Positions 48,023 through 60,141 of a stretch of 64,000 nt of DNA are shown one piece after another. Each line of letters opens with the position of its first letter. The stretch's first letter is position 1. The DNA comes from Boswellia sacra (lineage: Eukaryota > Streptophyta > Magnoliopsida > Sapindales > Burseraceae). The notes beneath the pieces are model-generated. The model was not told the origin of the DNA, made no database searches, and saw nothing but the letters and a program-made list of their open reading frames with translations. Where the stretch lies: the NCBI GenBank assembly GCA_013180625.2, contig SNVD02006028.1:1-64000 (forward strand), given 5' to 3'. Position numbers and translations under genes: made by a program.

Positions 48023-48892
48023 AAAGTTGTCAACTATGAATCGCAATTTTGTCTCTTAGCTTTTTATAGCGGCTAGAATCGCCTCAATTGGATATCTACA
48101 ACGAAAGTTATGCCAAATACTAAAGCATGTTCAAAAAATAAATAGAGAGATTCTTGCCAAAATCATCAAAATAGAAATATTATTTTATGCACAAAAATCC
48201 CCCAAAAATAAGCTCCCACATAACATGCAACATGAATGCACTTTCGCGATTGAATTTTTGTTATTCCTAGTGGTTAGGAAAGAATGTTTTCAAAGCAGCA
48301 TCGAAAAAGAAGATTGTTTTGTTGAAGAAAAGGAAAATTGATTTTATTGGTTGTCTTGATCTCCAAGTTGAGCTTATTTAGCTCTCCTAATCTTCTAAAA
48401 ATAACTTCAAAGCCATGCCGTCACTCTTTATAAGAAATTAAACCCTTCCCCTTTTAGAGCTAGGAAAATTTTCCAAAAGGAGCTCACTTTACTCCAATAA
48501 ATCAATTCCTGCTCAATTTAGATGAAACAAAGTAAATGAACTAAAAATAAAAGAAACAAGCATAAAATGAAGATGAAGAGGGTATGAAAAACATGCTTAA
48601 AATACACGCCGGTCAAACCACCCAATCATCATGTGGCCCTTTACTAGGTCTCAAAAACTTTAGCATGCATTTGAATCAACTAGTTCCCTATTTGCCTTAA
48701 TAGGTTTCAAGATTACACGGGGTTCATCTCATATGAGTTAGACAAAAAACACGGTAAACTATATAACATTTACTAAAGCACAAAACAATAATAATGTTAA
48801 CTGTTATACATTTGTGTTTTCCTTTACTTTGTCTCCTTGTACCAAATACATCCTTTACCACCTCTCATTGTGTAGAATCCTTATAATAGATC
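48023..48892. other. Non-coding DNA, no gene recognised
   Basis: No supported feature. Confidence 0.4.
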
Positions 48893-49075
48893 CACTACAA
48901 CAAAATAGGGTTTTTGTGTCACAATTTTTATGTCAGTTTCTAGAAGAGTGACACCTAATTACATTTCAAATTCAGTCAAACCCTATATATGTCATACATA
49001 AAAAAAGGGGGATAATATGTGTCATGACAAAATTTTTTATTGTGACACATATTACCAACTATAAAAGGAAAAAAA
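48893..49075 (+). mobile_element. 5' terminus of another CACTA element
   Basis: Begins CACTACAACAAAATAGGG at 48893 and carries subterminal GTGTCAC/GTGACAC words in both orientations (48921, 48946, 49020, 49041). No matching 3' end (TTTTGTTGTAGTG) was found in the remaining window, so its length is unknown; the gene fragments at 51.0-52.3 kb may lie within it. Confidence 0.65.
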
Positions 49076-49094
49076 TAAAGCCCTAACACGCCTC

Positions 49095-49345
49095 TCTCCC
49101 TCTCGATTCACGCCTGTCTCTCGATTGCCTTCAGCCGCTGTTACTCCTCGTCTTCGTCCACGCCTATCTCTCTCGATTCACGCCTATCTCTCTCGATTGC
49201 CTTCAGCCGTTGTTACTCCTCGTCTCCGTCCATGCCTATCTCTCTCGATTCACGCCTATCTCTCTCGATTGCCTTCAGCCGCTGTTACTCCTCATCTCCG
49301 TCGACTGCCTTCAACCGGTCAGCACGGCTCATCTCTCTCACTTGC
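49095..49345 (+). repeat. 72-bp tandem repeat, three copies
   Basis: GATTGCCTTCAGCCG starts at 49123, 49195 and 49267, exactly 72 bp apart. The unit contains CACGCCTATCTCTCTCGATT twice in shortened form. Because 72 is divisible by three, a frame stays open through it and would give a 24-residue peptide repeat; this is probably untranslated-region-like DNA and not a protein. Confidence 0.85.
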
Positions 49346-49481
49346 CTTCAGCCGCTGTTGCTACGTAGCAGTGACAAGTTCTTTCAGGTATGACTTTCCT
49401 TTCCCATCTACTCTTAATCTGCTACTTCTTAATCGCTTTCTTCTCTTTCGCATGCTGAATAGTGTTATGTTGCAGTTCTAA

Positions 49482-50023
49482 CTACTGGCCATGGATTTTA
49501 CGCGTAAATCTCTAAAACTTTCTTTAATCAGCCATGGATTTTGTTGCAATCTTATCATCTGTTTCAACCCTTTTTGTTCTCAGCAAAGAGTTTCTGCAGT
49601 CTTTTCTTCTTTTTTCTTTTTTAGTTTTTACATGTAATTGTAAACAAATATGAGCATTCAAAGATAAATAAATGTGGTGGTGGCCAAGCAGATTGGAGAT
49701 TTGAGTGAAGATGATCATAAAAGGCTTTTGGGAAAGAAAAATAGTAGAGAAGCTTGATCAATAAAATTTTTGGAGGATTTTCCATTGTGAGAGTAAGAGA
49801 GTTCCATGTTGAATTTTAAAATAAAAAGAGAGAGAAACGGATATGAGGAAAAAAATTAAAATATTGATGAGATGGCTCTAGCTCTACAGGTGATTCATGA
49901 TTTAATAAATGCATCATACAAACAAAATTAGGTGATATATCCGGTACACTTAATTAACTATTATGATGATTTGATTTTGATATTCAATAGTTAATTAAGA
50001 TAATAAAAATAATAATAAAAATA
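49482..50023. other. AT-rich spacer
   Basis: No gene recognised. Confidence 0.4.
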
Positions 50024-50337
50024 ATGACTTGCTTGTTCCTGATCTCGTCGTCTTCTTGTGTTACCAAACCAAAGTCATTATCAAATTTGTGTCAAAATCT
50101 TGTTTTTCACTTCGCTAAATCTTTTGGTTCTCAGAGATTTCATGCGCTCTTCACGAACTCTAACTTCTCTGGGGTAAATAAGTCGATCCTAACTCTCTCT
50201 CCTGGTCGTAAATGCTTACACAGATTTTTTTCCCCAAATTTACTGCATTACTATTCTTGTTTGCAGATCTTTGGTGGGGTGTGATTACGCTGTGGAGTCT
50301 TTGACCAGCTTCGCCTTTTCCATCATCATAAAAGGTT
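50024..50337 (+). pseudogene. Possible captured first exon of unknown gene
   Basis: An ATG frame of 86 codons starts at 50024 with a Ser/Cys-rich, weakly basic N-terminus that could be an organelle-targeting peptide (FHFAKSFGSQRFHALF). After its stop, a GC-richer stretch ends at ATAAAAG before GTTAGTAA (a donor-like site at 50335). I do not recognise the protein. It lies between a CACTA 5' end and known captured exons, which is the only reason to list it. Confidence 0.3.
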
Positions 50338-51033
50338 AGTAATTTCGTAGAAACCAGATGATTTGGGTTGGTCTTTAGCTTCTTTTTTATACTTCATTTA
50401 GTGTATAGGTGAATATGTGACTAGTTTCTGGGAGGAGGTGGATCAACTTGTTCTGTATGAATAGCATTCTATGACAGCTATGTGATCTCTCCCCCATGGT
50501 GTTAGTATGTCATGTTGCTGCGTTATTTTTTTAACAGTAATAATAACTTTTTAGCAAGCCATGGATGAGTGTTTAAATTGATGGTGTCCTAAAAGTTATT
50601 GTTAGATAGCTTGCAGGATGAAGGGATAGTGAAAATATTTATATCGAAATTCAAATTATTCAATGGTTTTTAAAACAAATGGTAGATCTTCCACGTTTTT
50701 GCAAATGTTGCAGGTTGTTGAAGGGCTTGATTTTATCTATGAACCTTATCATTTGTTATTTTCTTGGAAAAGGATAATTGTATAATATTGTTATTTTCTG
50801 TCGAGGAATTTTGAATGAGGAGAATTTGATATAAAAGCTTGGATGGAGTTCGAAATTTACTGCAATATTGAACCTTATCATTTGGTTACAACTGTTTTAT
50901 TTTGTGATGTCCAACTTTGTTTTGGGAAAGACTTATCTCACTGCATTTATTTGGTAATGGGGAGAAAAAACTGGAAAATCTTCTGTTGTTGCAGAAGCAT
51001 TTTGTATATAATCAAATAATTTGTCACTTCCAG
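50338..51033. other. Intron-like AT-rich DNA
   Basis: No exon recognised; ends in CACTTCCAG, a splice acceptor for the next fragment. Confidence 0.4.
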
Positions 51034-51172
51034 CGATGAGGAATTAGCAACTGAAGTGGCATGGGTAGTTGTGTATCTCTCAGCCCTCTAAAATGTTGCT
51101 ACCAGTCGGCTGGTGAAGAGTGATGTCCTTCAACTACTTGTAGAAAGATTGGCAACATCAAATAGTTTGCAA
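51034..51172 (+). pseudogene. Captured exon of importin subunit alpha-9 (nuclear import receptor)
   Basis: Reads DEELATEVAWVVVYLSAL, stop, NVATSRLVKSDVLQLLVERL and ATSNSLQ, an armadillo-repeat segment that I recognise as plant importin alpha-9, which carries cargo with nuclear localisation signals into the nucleus. A proper AG acceptor precedes it. One TAA interrupts the frame (a serine codon is expected). At the 3' edge AACATCAAATAGTTTGC is followed by a second AACATCAAATAGTTT instead of a donor, so the edge has been rearranged. Confidence 0.85.
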
Positions 51173-51342
51173 CATCAAATAGTTTAATGTTACTTCATTG
51201 TTTTTTCTGCTTCCTTCTATTCTTTTAAAGGCTGAATTATTGTGAATAAGTACAGAACGGACATGGATACTTGAATTATCTTGTTTATGTTGCTGTTTAT
51301 TGTCTCTGGTGTACAATAGATTTGAAAGGATTGATGTAACAG

Positions 51343-52289
51343 GAGAAATTGTTACAAGTGGCTGGGTTGCCCATGGTGGAAAATTGCATGGGAGGTTACA
51401 ACAGGTGCATGTTTGCATATGGACAAGTGAGCTTTTAATAACTCTGTATCCTTAATGTTGTTTCATTTAAAGATTCTTCGTGAGTGTCCAATTATTTGAT
51501 TTAATTTGTTACATTTTTCTTGCAGACCGGAAGTGGGAAGACTCACACGATGCTTGGAGACATTGAGGGAGGTACTCAAAGACATAGCGTCAATTGTGGG
51601 ATGACACCAAGAGTATTCGAATATTTATTCTCTAGAATACAGAAGGTATTCTGATATTCTGTGGGAAAATGAATTTCTATTCTTTTTGCGTTGAATGTTA
51701 AAAGAATCACCAATAATGGGTAGGCTTTGCTATAAGACTACAAATTGATTTTCTTTGCTAAAAGTTATTAATCTAATGAAAAAAATGGTTACTCTTTTAA
51801 CTTTTGACCAGAAAAAAAGGAAGATAAAAAAATGGTTACTTGTAAATGTTCATTTTTGGAAATTTACAATGAACAGATTCTGGATCTTTTGGATCCATCT
51901 TCCAGTAACCTGCAGGTATAAATTACTTAAAAGACTGCATGTTTAAGGTTTCATATCTTTCGCTTTCCTTATCTAATTTATGACTGCTGCAGAAATCAGT
52001 TTAAAACCTCACATACCTGTGAGGGCACCTTTATTCGTTTATTTATTTTTAAACATTTTACATAGTTGTCGGGATAATTTTAGATTCCAGAAAGTGTATT
52101 AGACAAGAGCATCTTTTGGATGGCCTAATCTGCAATTCATGTCAAACTTACATAATTTATATTATTAACTTGGATTATTTTGTTTGTATGTTGCAGATAC
52201 GAGAAGACAATAAGAAAGGTGTCTATGTTGAGAATCTCAAGGAGACAGAAGTTACAAGTTGCAGGGATGTGATTCAGCAACTTCTTCAA
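51343..52289 (+). pseudogene. Captured kinesin-12 motor-domain fragment, four exons
   Basis: Exons 51343-51426, 51526-51645, 51812-51915 and 52197-52289, all with AG/GT borders. They read VAGLPMVENCMGGYN, CMFAYGQ / TGSGKTHTMLGDIEGG, MTPRVFEYLFSRIQ / [19 protein letters not shown] / KKGVYVENLKETEV, DVIQQLLQ. The ATP-binding P-loop GQTGSGKT is intact across the first splice, and the family resembles phragmoplast kinesins (KIN-12), which act in cell-plate formation. Exon 3 is one base out of phase with exon 2. The start of the motor, the switch regions downstream and the tail are missing, so about 134 residues of a much larger protein remain. Confidence 0.9.
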
Positions 52290-52904
52290 GTATGTTTTCA
52301 TCTTTGCTGATTCTTTGATTCCAATTTGCAGCTGCAGTTGATCATGCACTACTACTATCCTTGGAGCCTTGGTATTTTTGTTCAATATTGAAGATTGTGT
52401 GCACTAAGTAACTCTTTTGTAGCGCGGGCAGTTAGCTTAATTGATGAAGTACATTAAATTCTGTTATGTCGTAGTTAAGGTTTCTATTAGTTGCCTTAGG
52501 TGAGGAAAATCCAGAATTTTGTCAATTTATTGTTTTAGAAAGTCCAATAAAATATCTAATCAATCCTAAAGTTTTGGTGAAAGTGGTCATACGTTCTTGA
52601 AGTGAATCATTTTGTTGCACATTTTTTAGGTTATTATTCCTTATTCTCTCCTATTGGATCTTTTGCTGACTGGGCATGTCTAACAGCAAGCATCATAGTT
52701 TCTTCTGTTAACAGAGTTTTGCCTATTTGGTACACGAAATTTTGCCTGGATGATTAGTTTCTTCTTGAACGAAAAAACTTCTAATATTTGCATTGGTTTT
52801 GGAAATTTAGACATTTTGCTCATTTTCTCTTAATTCCATATCTTGCAAAAATTGTTAATTAAAGCTCAAAAAGTTGTAAAGCAATGTATAAATGTTGTAG
52901 GTAC
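52290..52904. other. Intron-like flank of the kinesin fragment
   Basis: No further kinesin exon (the expected GAANRKVAAT-type segment) was found. Confidence 0.45.
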
Positions 52905-55255
52905 TTATGCTGAGAAATGGCCATGTCTAATTTTGCATAATATCCATAAACAAGTTTAAAAAGTAGTAAATAAGCTGATAAAAATCGTAAATGGTTGTAT
53001 AAACATCGCAAACAATGTACTTTTCATGTTAAGGGTGAGATAACCATCATTTCATTATAAGAGTCGTAAACAGGTGTATAAATATAAAAAAATGAAGGTA
53101 AAAAACTCATAAACAAGTATATAAATCTCGCAAATTGTTTATAAAAGTCATAAGCAAATATACAAATGTCATAAATGTCTAAAAAAAAGTCATAAACGGA
53201 ATGATTAATTATCATACACGGCTTACGCTGAGAAATGGTCATTTCCAATTTTGCATAAAATTCTTAAACAGGTTTATCAAAGTCGTAAATAGACTTATAA
53301 CAATCATAAAAGGATGTATAAATATTTCAAATTAACATATAAAAATAGTAAATGGATGTATAATTGTTGTAAATGCCTAAAAGAGTTATAAATAGGTGTA
53401 TTAATGTCATAAATATCTTAAAAAAAAGTTGTAAATTGACTTATAAATGTCATAAACGGCTTAGTTTGATAAATGGTCATTTGCAATTTTGTAAAAAGTT
53501 GACAACGATATATAAAAGTTGTAAATATACTTATAAAAGTCATTATTAAGTATAAAAAAGTCGTAAACTAAGTTACTTTTCATCTTAAAAGAGAGATAAC
53601 CAAAATTTCTATGTAAAAGTTGTAAGCGACCATATAAATGTTGAAAATGAGTATAAAAGTCCTAAACAAATGTATAAATGTCATAAATATCTTAAAATAA
53701 GTTGTAAACGAGTGTCTAAATATCGTAAATGCCTAAAAAATAGTTGTCGACAGATGTATAAATATTGTAAACGGCCTATGCTAAGAAATGGTCCATTATA
53801 ATTTTGTATATATATCGTAAAAAGGTATGTAAGAAAAAGTAAATAGATATATAAAAGTCATAAATGGCCGTATAAAAGTCATAAACAAGGTTACTTCTCA
53901 TCAAAGGAAGGGATAACCAACATTTCACTATAAAAGTTGTAAATGACCATATAAATGACACAAATAAATGTATAAAAGATGTGAACAAGTATATAAATAT
54001 CGAGCAAATGAATATATAGAAGTCGTAAATGGATGTACGAATGTCTAAATTCATAAAAAAATGTTGTAAATGGATGTATAAATGTCATAAATGGTTTATG
54101 ATGAGAAATAGTCATTTGTAATTTTGTATAAAAGATGTAAACTTAATTATAAAAGTCGTGAATGACTATATAAGAGTCATAAATAACTGTATAAAAATCG
54201 CAAGTAAGGTTGTTTTTATCCAAGGAAGAAATAACCAAAATTTCACTATAAACGGGCATATAAATTTCGCAAATGAATGTATAAAAATCATAAACAAACG
54301 TATAAATGTTGCAATTGAATGTATAAAAGTCGTAAATCAATGTATACTTATTGTAAATACCGAAAACAAGTTATAAACAATTGTATAAATGTAGTAAATG
54401 ACTTATGCTGAGAAATGGTCATTTGCAATTTTGTGTAAATATCGTAAACAAATATGTAAAATTCATAAATGAATATATAAAAATTGAAAATGTCCATACA
54501 AAGGTTGTAAACGAGGTTAGTTTTCCCCCCTAAGAGAGACAACCAAAATTTTACTATTTCATATAAAAGTTAAAAATGTCTATATAAAAGTAGAAAACTC
54601 ATAAATAGGCTTATCAATCTTGCTTAAATTTCGTTATCAGGTTGGAAAGTTATAAACGGACTCATAAAAGTCATAAATGGCCGTATAAAGGTCCAAAATA
54701 AGGTACTTTTCATCCCATTTACATAGAGAACCCTAAGTTCCCCATAAGAGTCGTAAATGAGTGTATAAATATTAAAAATGATTGTAGAAAACTCATAAAT
54801 AGGTGTATAAATCTCGTAAATTATTTATAAAGGTTGTAAACACATGTAGAACTGTTGTAACTGCCTAAAGAGAAAGTCGTTAACCGATGTATAAATATCA
54901 TAAATAGCCTATGTTTTGATGTGGTCATTTCTAATTCTGCATAACATCCGTAAACAAGTTTATAAAAGCCGTAAATGGGCTTATAAAACTTGTAAATAAT
55001 CATATAAAAGTCACAAATAAGGTAATTTCCTTTCTAAGGGAGACAAAACCATAAGCTCACTATAAGAATCAGGCGTATAAATGTAAAAATGAATGTAGAA
55101 AACTCGTAAACAGGCATGTGAATCTCGCAAAGTTTTTATAAAAGTCATAAATAGATGTACAAATGTCGTAAATGCTTTAAAGAAAGTCGTAAACTGATGT
55201 ATAATTATCGTAAATGACCTATGCTACGAAATAATTATTTACAATTTTACTGAGT
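52905..55255. repeat. Two-level minisatellite: about 18-20 bp words in about 310-bp units
   Basis: The short word TGTATAAATGTCGTAAATGG and variants (TATAAAAGTCATAAA) fill the region. A longer landmark, GCTGAGAAATGGTCATTT then GCAATTTTGTATAAA, recurs near 52907, 53224, 53463, 53777, 54087, 54399, 54911 and 55220; most spacings are 309-317 bp, with one short (239) and one double-length interval. A second landmark, AAGGGAGAGATAACCA, recurs once per unit. Minus-strand frames over it give repetitive YDFYTFIYD peptides, a by-product of the repeat. Confidence 0.93.
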
Positions 55256-58200
55256 AATGTTATATTTACAATTCATATATATCCACTTTTTATACAACCT
55301 GATTTGGCAAGCTATCGTTTGATAAATTAAAAATGAAAATAAAAAAGATTTTAAATTAAATGACATAGTAATCATTAATCCGTAAAAAAAATATCTTACC
55401 AACTTAGGTTGGATAGAATGCTGATTGTTAATGAGTTGTAGGACTTACATTATTTTTTTACTTTTTATTGTACATTTTTACTTTTACATGTTTTTTTTAC
55501 TTGAGTTTGCTTATTAGCTTATCATATCTAAACATTTTATGAGCAACGCTTAAATATTTTATATAGTTTGATTAATTAGTAATTAAATTAGTATAAGATA
55601 ATATTATATGAAAAAGAATCAATTTCTACATAAAGCATGGATGTAGAATTTCAGAAATAACTTTTACCATATATACAATATAATTACTTAATGAATTAAT
55701 TTAATTGTGTAAATGTTTTATAGAATTACTTAATTAAATAATTAATTTAATTTGTAAATGTATTATATAATTGAAATTTTGTGTCGAATATTGCTTTATA
55801 ATAAAATATATTAAGGAAGAAGAATGTGGCTTTGGGTTTAATTATTCATATTTAAGGCATAAATTAGTAATATATAATGTGATCTCAATTATAATTACGT
55901 TAAAAGTGTTTACTCTAATAACAATAATATCAGCGATAGCAAATGAACAATATTAGACATGTAACATTTATTTAATATATTCCTATTTGTATTTGAAATT
56001 GAAATTTTAATTTCTGTAAATGATTTTTTTATAGCCTACATAACAAAAATTTCCCTGTGCACTAACCCACTTTAAAGTCTGATTGTGGTACAGCTGTTGT
56101 ACCAATACAACGGCTTTTTAAACAAAAAAAAATTGTGAATGTTGTTAAAAAGGATGCAAATAAATTGTATAAATTCTGTAAAAATTCAGTTTCAATTGCT
56201 ACATCAGTTGTATTGAAGCAATTTCCCCCACTTTATAATAATGTTAACATAGTATTGTTTAATTATTTCATATAATTAATTATATTAACATTTATTACAT
56301 CATTTTTTACACTCCAAAAATTACTTAGAGTTGTAAGATTAATATAATATGTATTTCTAAATTTATTAATTTTTATATATGATATAATGTAATGATTATT
56401 TCGTATTATTTATTCTATAGTTGTAGTAGTAATTAATTACCTAGATGCTCAATTTTATTTTTATTATATATAATGTAATTGACATGTAATAAAGCATTAG
56501 GAAAGAATTATAATAAAGAGAGATTAAATATTTAATAGGAAAATAATTGTCGTCATATATAATTTGATTGATTAGTAATTTGCTGAATAATTTAATGAAG
56601 AAGAGACTAGAATGGAAAGATTTAGTTTAATTAACGTAATTAATATTTCAATAAAATTAGAATTAAATTACTTCTAACATTTTGCTTCTTAGCTAATCAT
56701 AAATGAACAAAATACGAGAAGTTAAGATAAGCCTAAATTCTATATTTAGTTTAATTGATTAGTGTTTAAATTAGTGTAAGATAATATTATAACAGAATTT
56801 CTACCTAAAGCATTTATGTTTAATGATTTGGGATATAAAGTTTACTATATATAGTTACACACAATATAATTACTTAATGGATTTCATATTATAATTTTAT
56901 TTAACTTATTACTGTAATTAATTTGGATAAAATTCCAACTTTTAAATACTAAAATTAAGTGGTAATTGAATCTTTATACTCAAATTAAGTACTCAGTATT
57001 ATCATAATACTTTTTGGTAATAAATTTTTTTAACTAAAATTATCATTATGTTAAACCAAATAATTTATATTTAAATATACAGATGTAAAATTACGTGAAT
57101 AAAATCTAACTAATTAATTGTAATGATATAAAATAAAAAGGTTAATCATTATAATGACATGATTGAAAATTATAAAGTAAATTATTAAATAATTTTATTA
57201 AAAAAATTAAAGACATAAAATTTTAAATATTTATTTTATTTTTATTATACAATATGAGTTCGCAAGCTCATCGGATAGGTAAAACATGAAAATAAATAAA
57301 GGATATTAAATTGAATGACATAGCAATTATTCATCCGAAAATATCTTGTCAACTCAAATTATATAAAATATTGATTGTAAATGAATTGTAAGTCTAGCAT
57401 TTTTCTTTGACTAATTAATGAAATAATCAAATCAATAAACTTTTATTCTAAAATTTTCATTTCAATTTCAAAATTTTATTATTGTTTTAAATATAAATTA
57501 ATTTATTATTTTTTGGTTCACATAATGGATAAACGAAGAAGTAATAGTGCCCTGTTGACAATTTCCTATCTATTAATTTTAGATGAAGTTATCAAAATAT
57601 TAAACTTAATTTTATTGTTGAAGGTTAGTGCCTTGTTGACGGTTTCCCGTCTATTATTTTTGTATTTTTTAATTTATAAATTTAACTCTTATACCAAGTA
57701 TACGATATATTTATAATGAAATGAAGTGCGGTCTTGATTTTTATTTCCAATTAAGATGTATGAAATAATTCCTAATGTTAAATTGATTCAGCATAATTAT
57801 AAAAAAAATATTTAATAAAATATGTATATGATATCAATGTTGACATAGTTTCAACTATTCTTACAAAATCAAAATTTGTAAATTCACAAATCTTGTTCAT
57901 TTACATATGATTACCTCAATTGAAATCAACACAATTCAAATACAATTTCTATGTTTAGTTTGATTGAATAGTAAGATAATAATAAATTAATATTATACTT
58001 TAATTTACATAATTATTTGAACTAATGTCAATGTAAGCCTACAAAGTGTATTTATGAAGTTAGTACAATGTATTATTATATGAGAACGAATTATTTCTAA
58101 CCTAAAGCATTGACGAAGAACTAATTTCGGGAATTATTTTTAACCATGTATATAATACATTTACTTAATGAATTAATTTAGCATCCAAACTTTGAATTAA

Positions 58201-58500
58201 ATAGTAATCAATTTACAAATTCTCTTAATTACTTAAAAAAATTAACAGCCAACACTCAATTATCAAAACCAACTTCACTCTCGCCTTCCATCTCAACTCC
58301 TCCCGCCCTATCACTCCTCTATGCAAATATTTCATTAATATTTTTTCAAATTAACAATTGTATAAAAAGAGAAGTAAATATTATATTTTCATAATGCTAT
58401 TAAATTAATATAATTCAAAAAATGATTTGTAATAATCCCAATCAATTTAGTATATAGTTTAATTAATTAATTTATAAATTAATTTAATATAATTATAAAA
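55256..58500. repeat. AT-rich degenerate repeats, about 1.2-kb spacing
   Basis: Blocks resembling TTTGATTAATTAGTAATTAAATTAG ... AGATAATATTAT ... CTAAAGCAT ... TATAATTACTTAATG occur at about 55560, 56740 and 57950 (two shared words per block stay within 10-18 bases). Another block pair is 55296-55460 and 57236-57405 (GAATGACATAGCAAT/AAATGACATAGTAAT). It looks like an old tandem array or several copies of one AT-rich element. No gene. Confidence 0.65.
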
Positions 58501-59250
58501 CCGCATAAGGCATTTTATTTTATTTATCTTTAAAATGTTTGCATAAAGAAAGAGTGTATTACAAATAGTACGAGTTTTACAATACACTTGATTATAATAT
58601 CCAATATCAAAATATTATCGACACACAAAAAAATTGTATTCGTAGAACTCATAAATTGTCTATAAAATATTAAAAATTATCGTTTTTACATTTAATCATT
58701 TGTTCATAAAAATTACTATTTATTCTTTTTATAAAAACTAAAATATATGAAAATATATATATACACCTTAAATCAATATTAAATAAAAATATCCAGACTA
58801 ATTTTTGTTAAGCTTTCCTATTATAAAAATATATATTATTATGATGAATTAAATACTATGACGAATTTTAAAAAAATGCATAAGCAAATCACAACAAATA
58901 CTTTTGTTTTAATATAAATAATTGTTAAAAAAAGGTTTGCAATTAATATTAGCTTATGGAAATTCATTTTACAAAATTAACTCTTAATATCAATATTTGT
59001 TTTTTTTCTCAAATTAGAATTGATAAATTACCATTTTATCCTTATTCCTAGATTTGCAATATGATTTACAAAACATAATATAAAAAGCCACTATGAATTT
59101 ATCAATTGTATATTAAATATATTAAATATCACTCCACTTAATATTAACAAATAATAAATTCAAATCTAAATTTTTAGACATTTATGAAAATTAAATTAAA
59201 TTAATTAAAATATATTGCATATTCTAATAGAAAATATACAAATATAAAAA
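58501..59250. other. Very AT-rich DNA, nothing recognised
   Basis: No gene or inverted-repeat element supported. Confidence 0.45.
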
Positions 59251-59478
59251 TCAAAAAAATAAAAATTCCACAATGTCAGTATTGCTAAAGTCATTTTTAT
59301 TTAAAAAAAAAAACTTTGATTTCCACTTGCTAAGATTTGCTTTTAGAGGTTGCTGACAAGTTGAAGCATTGGATACCCAGATCATATTCAACAAACCATA
59401 TAAACATTTTGCGCAAGGGTACAATGTAGGTCTGCAAGCACCTAGTCGCTGCTCAATCCTTTTCCATCTATTCTGCAA
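59251..59478 (-). other. Possible exon fragment, unrecognised
   Basis: Minus strand, after CTTGCAG (acceptor-like, about 59475), a frame reads WKRIEQRLGACRPTLYPC and AKCLYGLLNMIW with denser coding-like composition than its surroundings. I do not recognise the family. Could be chance. Confidence 0.25.
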
Positions 59479-59818
59479 GGTAAGGAACTCTACAATTGAA
59501 TCTTACATAGTTGCCCACAATGTTCTCTTTTCTTATGCAACGACATATATATACTGAAGAAAGTACAAGGTGAAGTGTTTGACATTACTTCTTTGTCATG
59601 AATATATCTGGAACATGTCATTCGGCTATCAGGTGCACATTAATTTAGTTGAAAAATAGAGTCAGCAATGAAGATTCAGTTGGTCAATATGCAGCCAAAA
59701 TAAAATTGAAAATTCAAGCTTCCTATCCTGTTTAAAAAGGAAGATGCATTTTTTTATTTGATAAACAATAATAATAAATGCATCATTTAAACAGAAAATG
59801 TTGGCTTCAATTTGCGTT
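59479..59818. other. Spacer, nothing recognised
   Basis: No supported feature. Confidence 0.45.
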
Positions 59819-59823
59819 CTTTT
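59819..59823. repeat. CTTTT target duplication, left
   Basis: Matches 61505-61509 outside the solo LTR. Confidence 0.85.
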
Positions 59824-60141
59824 TGTTGACCCAGGTATGGCAACCCAAGAGGGGGGGTGAATCGGGTTTTTATTTATAAAAACGGATTTAGAAAACTTTT
59901 CTTGAAAGATCAAAATTATTTAACTCTTTCTTTGAGAATAAGAGTGAAGAAGATGAAAATAGAATGCAATCAAGAGAATAGCAATAAAGAGCAATCACAA
60001 GTGCAAGTAAACATAAAGAGTATAGGGATAGAGAGAGTGCAAACTCAATTTACGTGGTTCGGCAAACCTTGCCTACGTCCACGGGCTCCTAACTCCATAA
60101 GCTAGGCTTTCCACTAAGTTGTAGAAATCTTTACAACTTGC

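Noticed and set aside
53024..55003. Several minus-strand open frames rich in Tyr, Asp and Phe.
   Set aside because: They follow directly from the short repeat word and change frame between units; no start context or homology.
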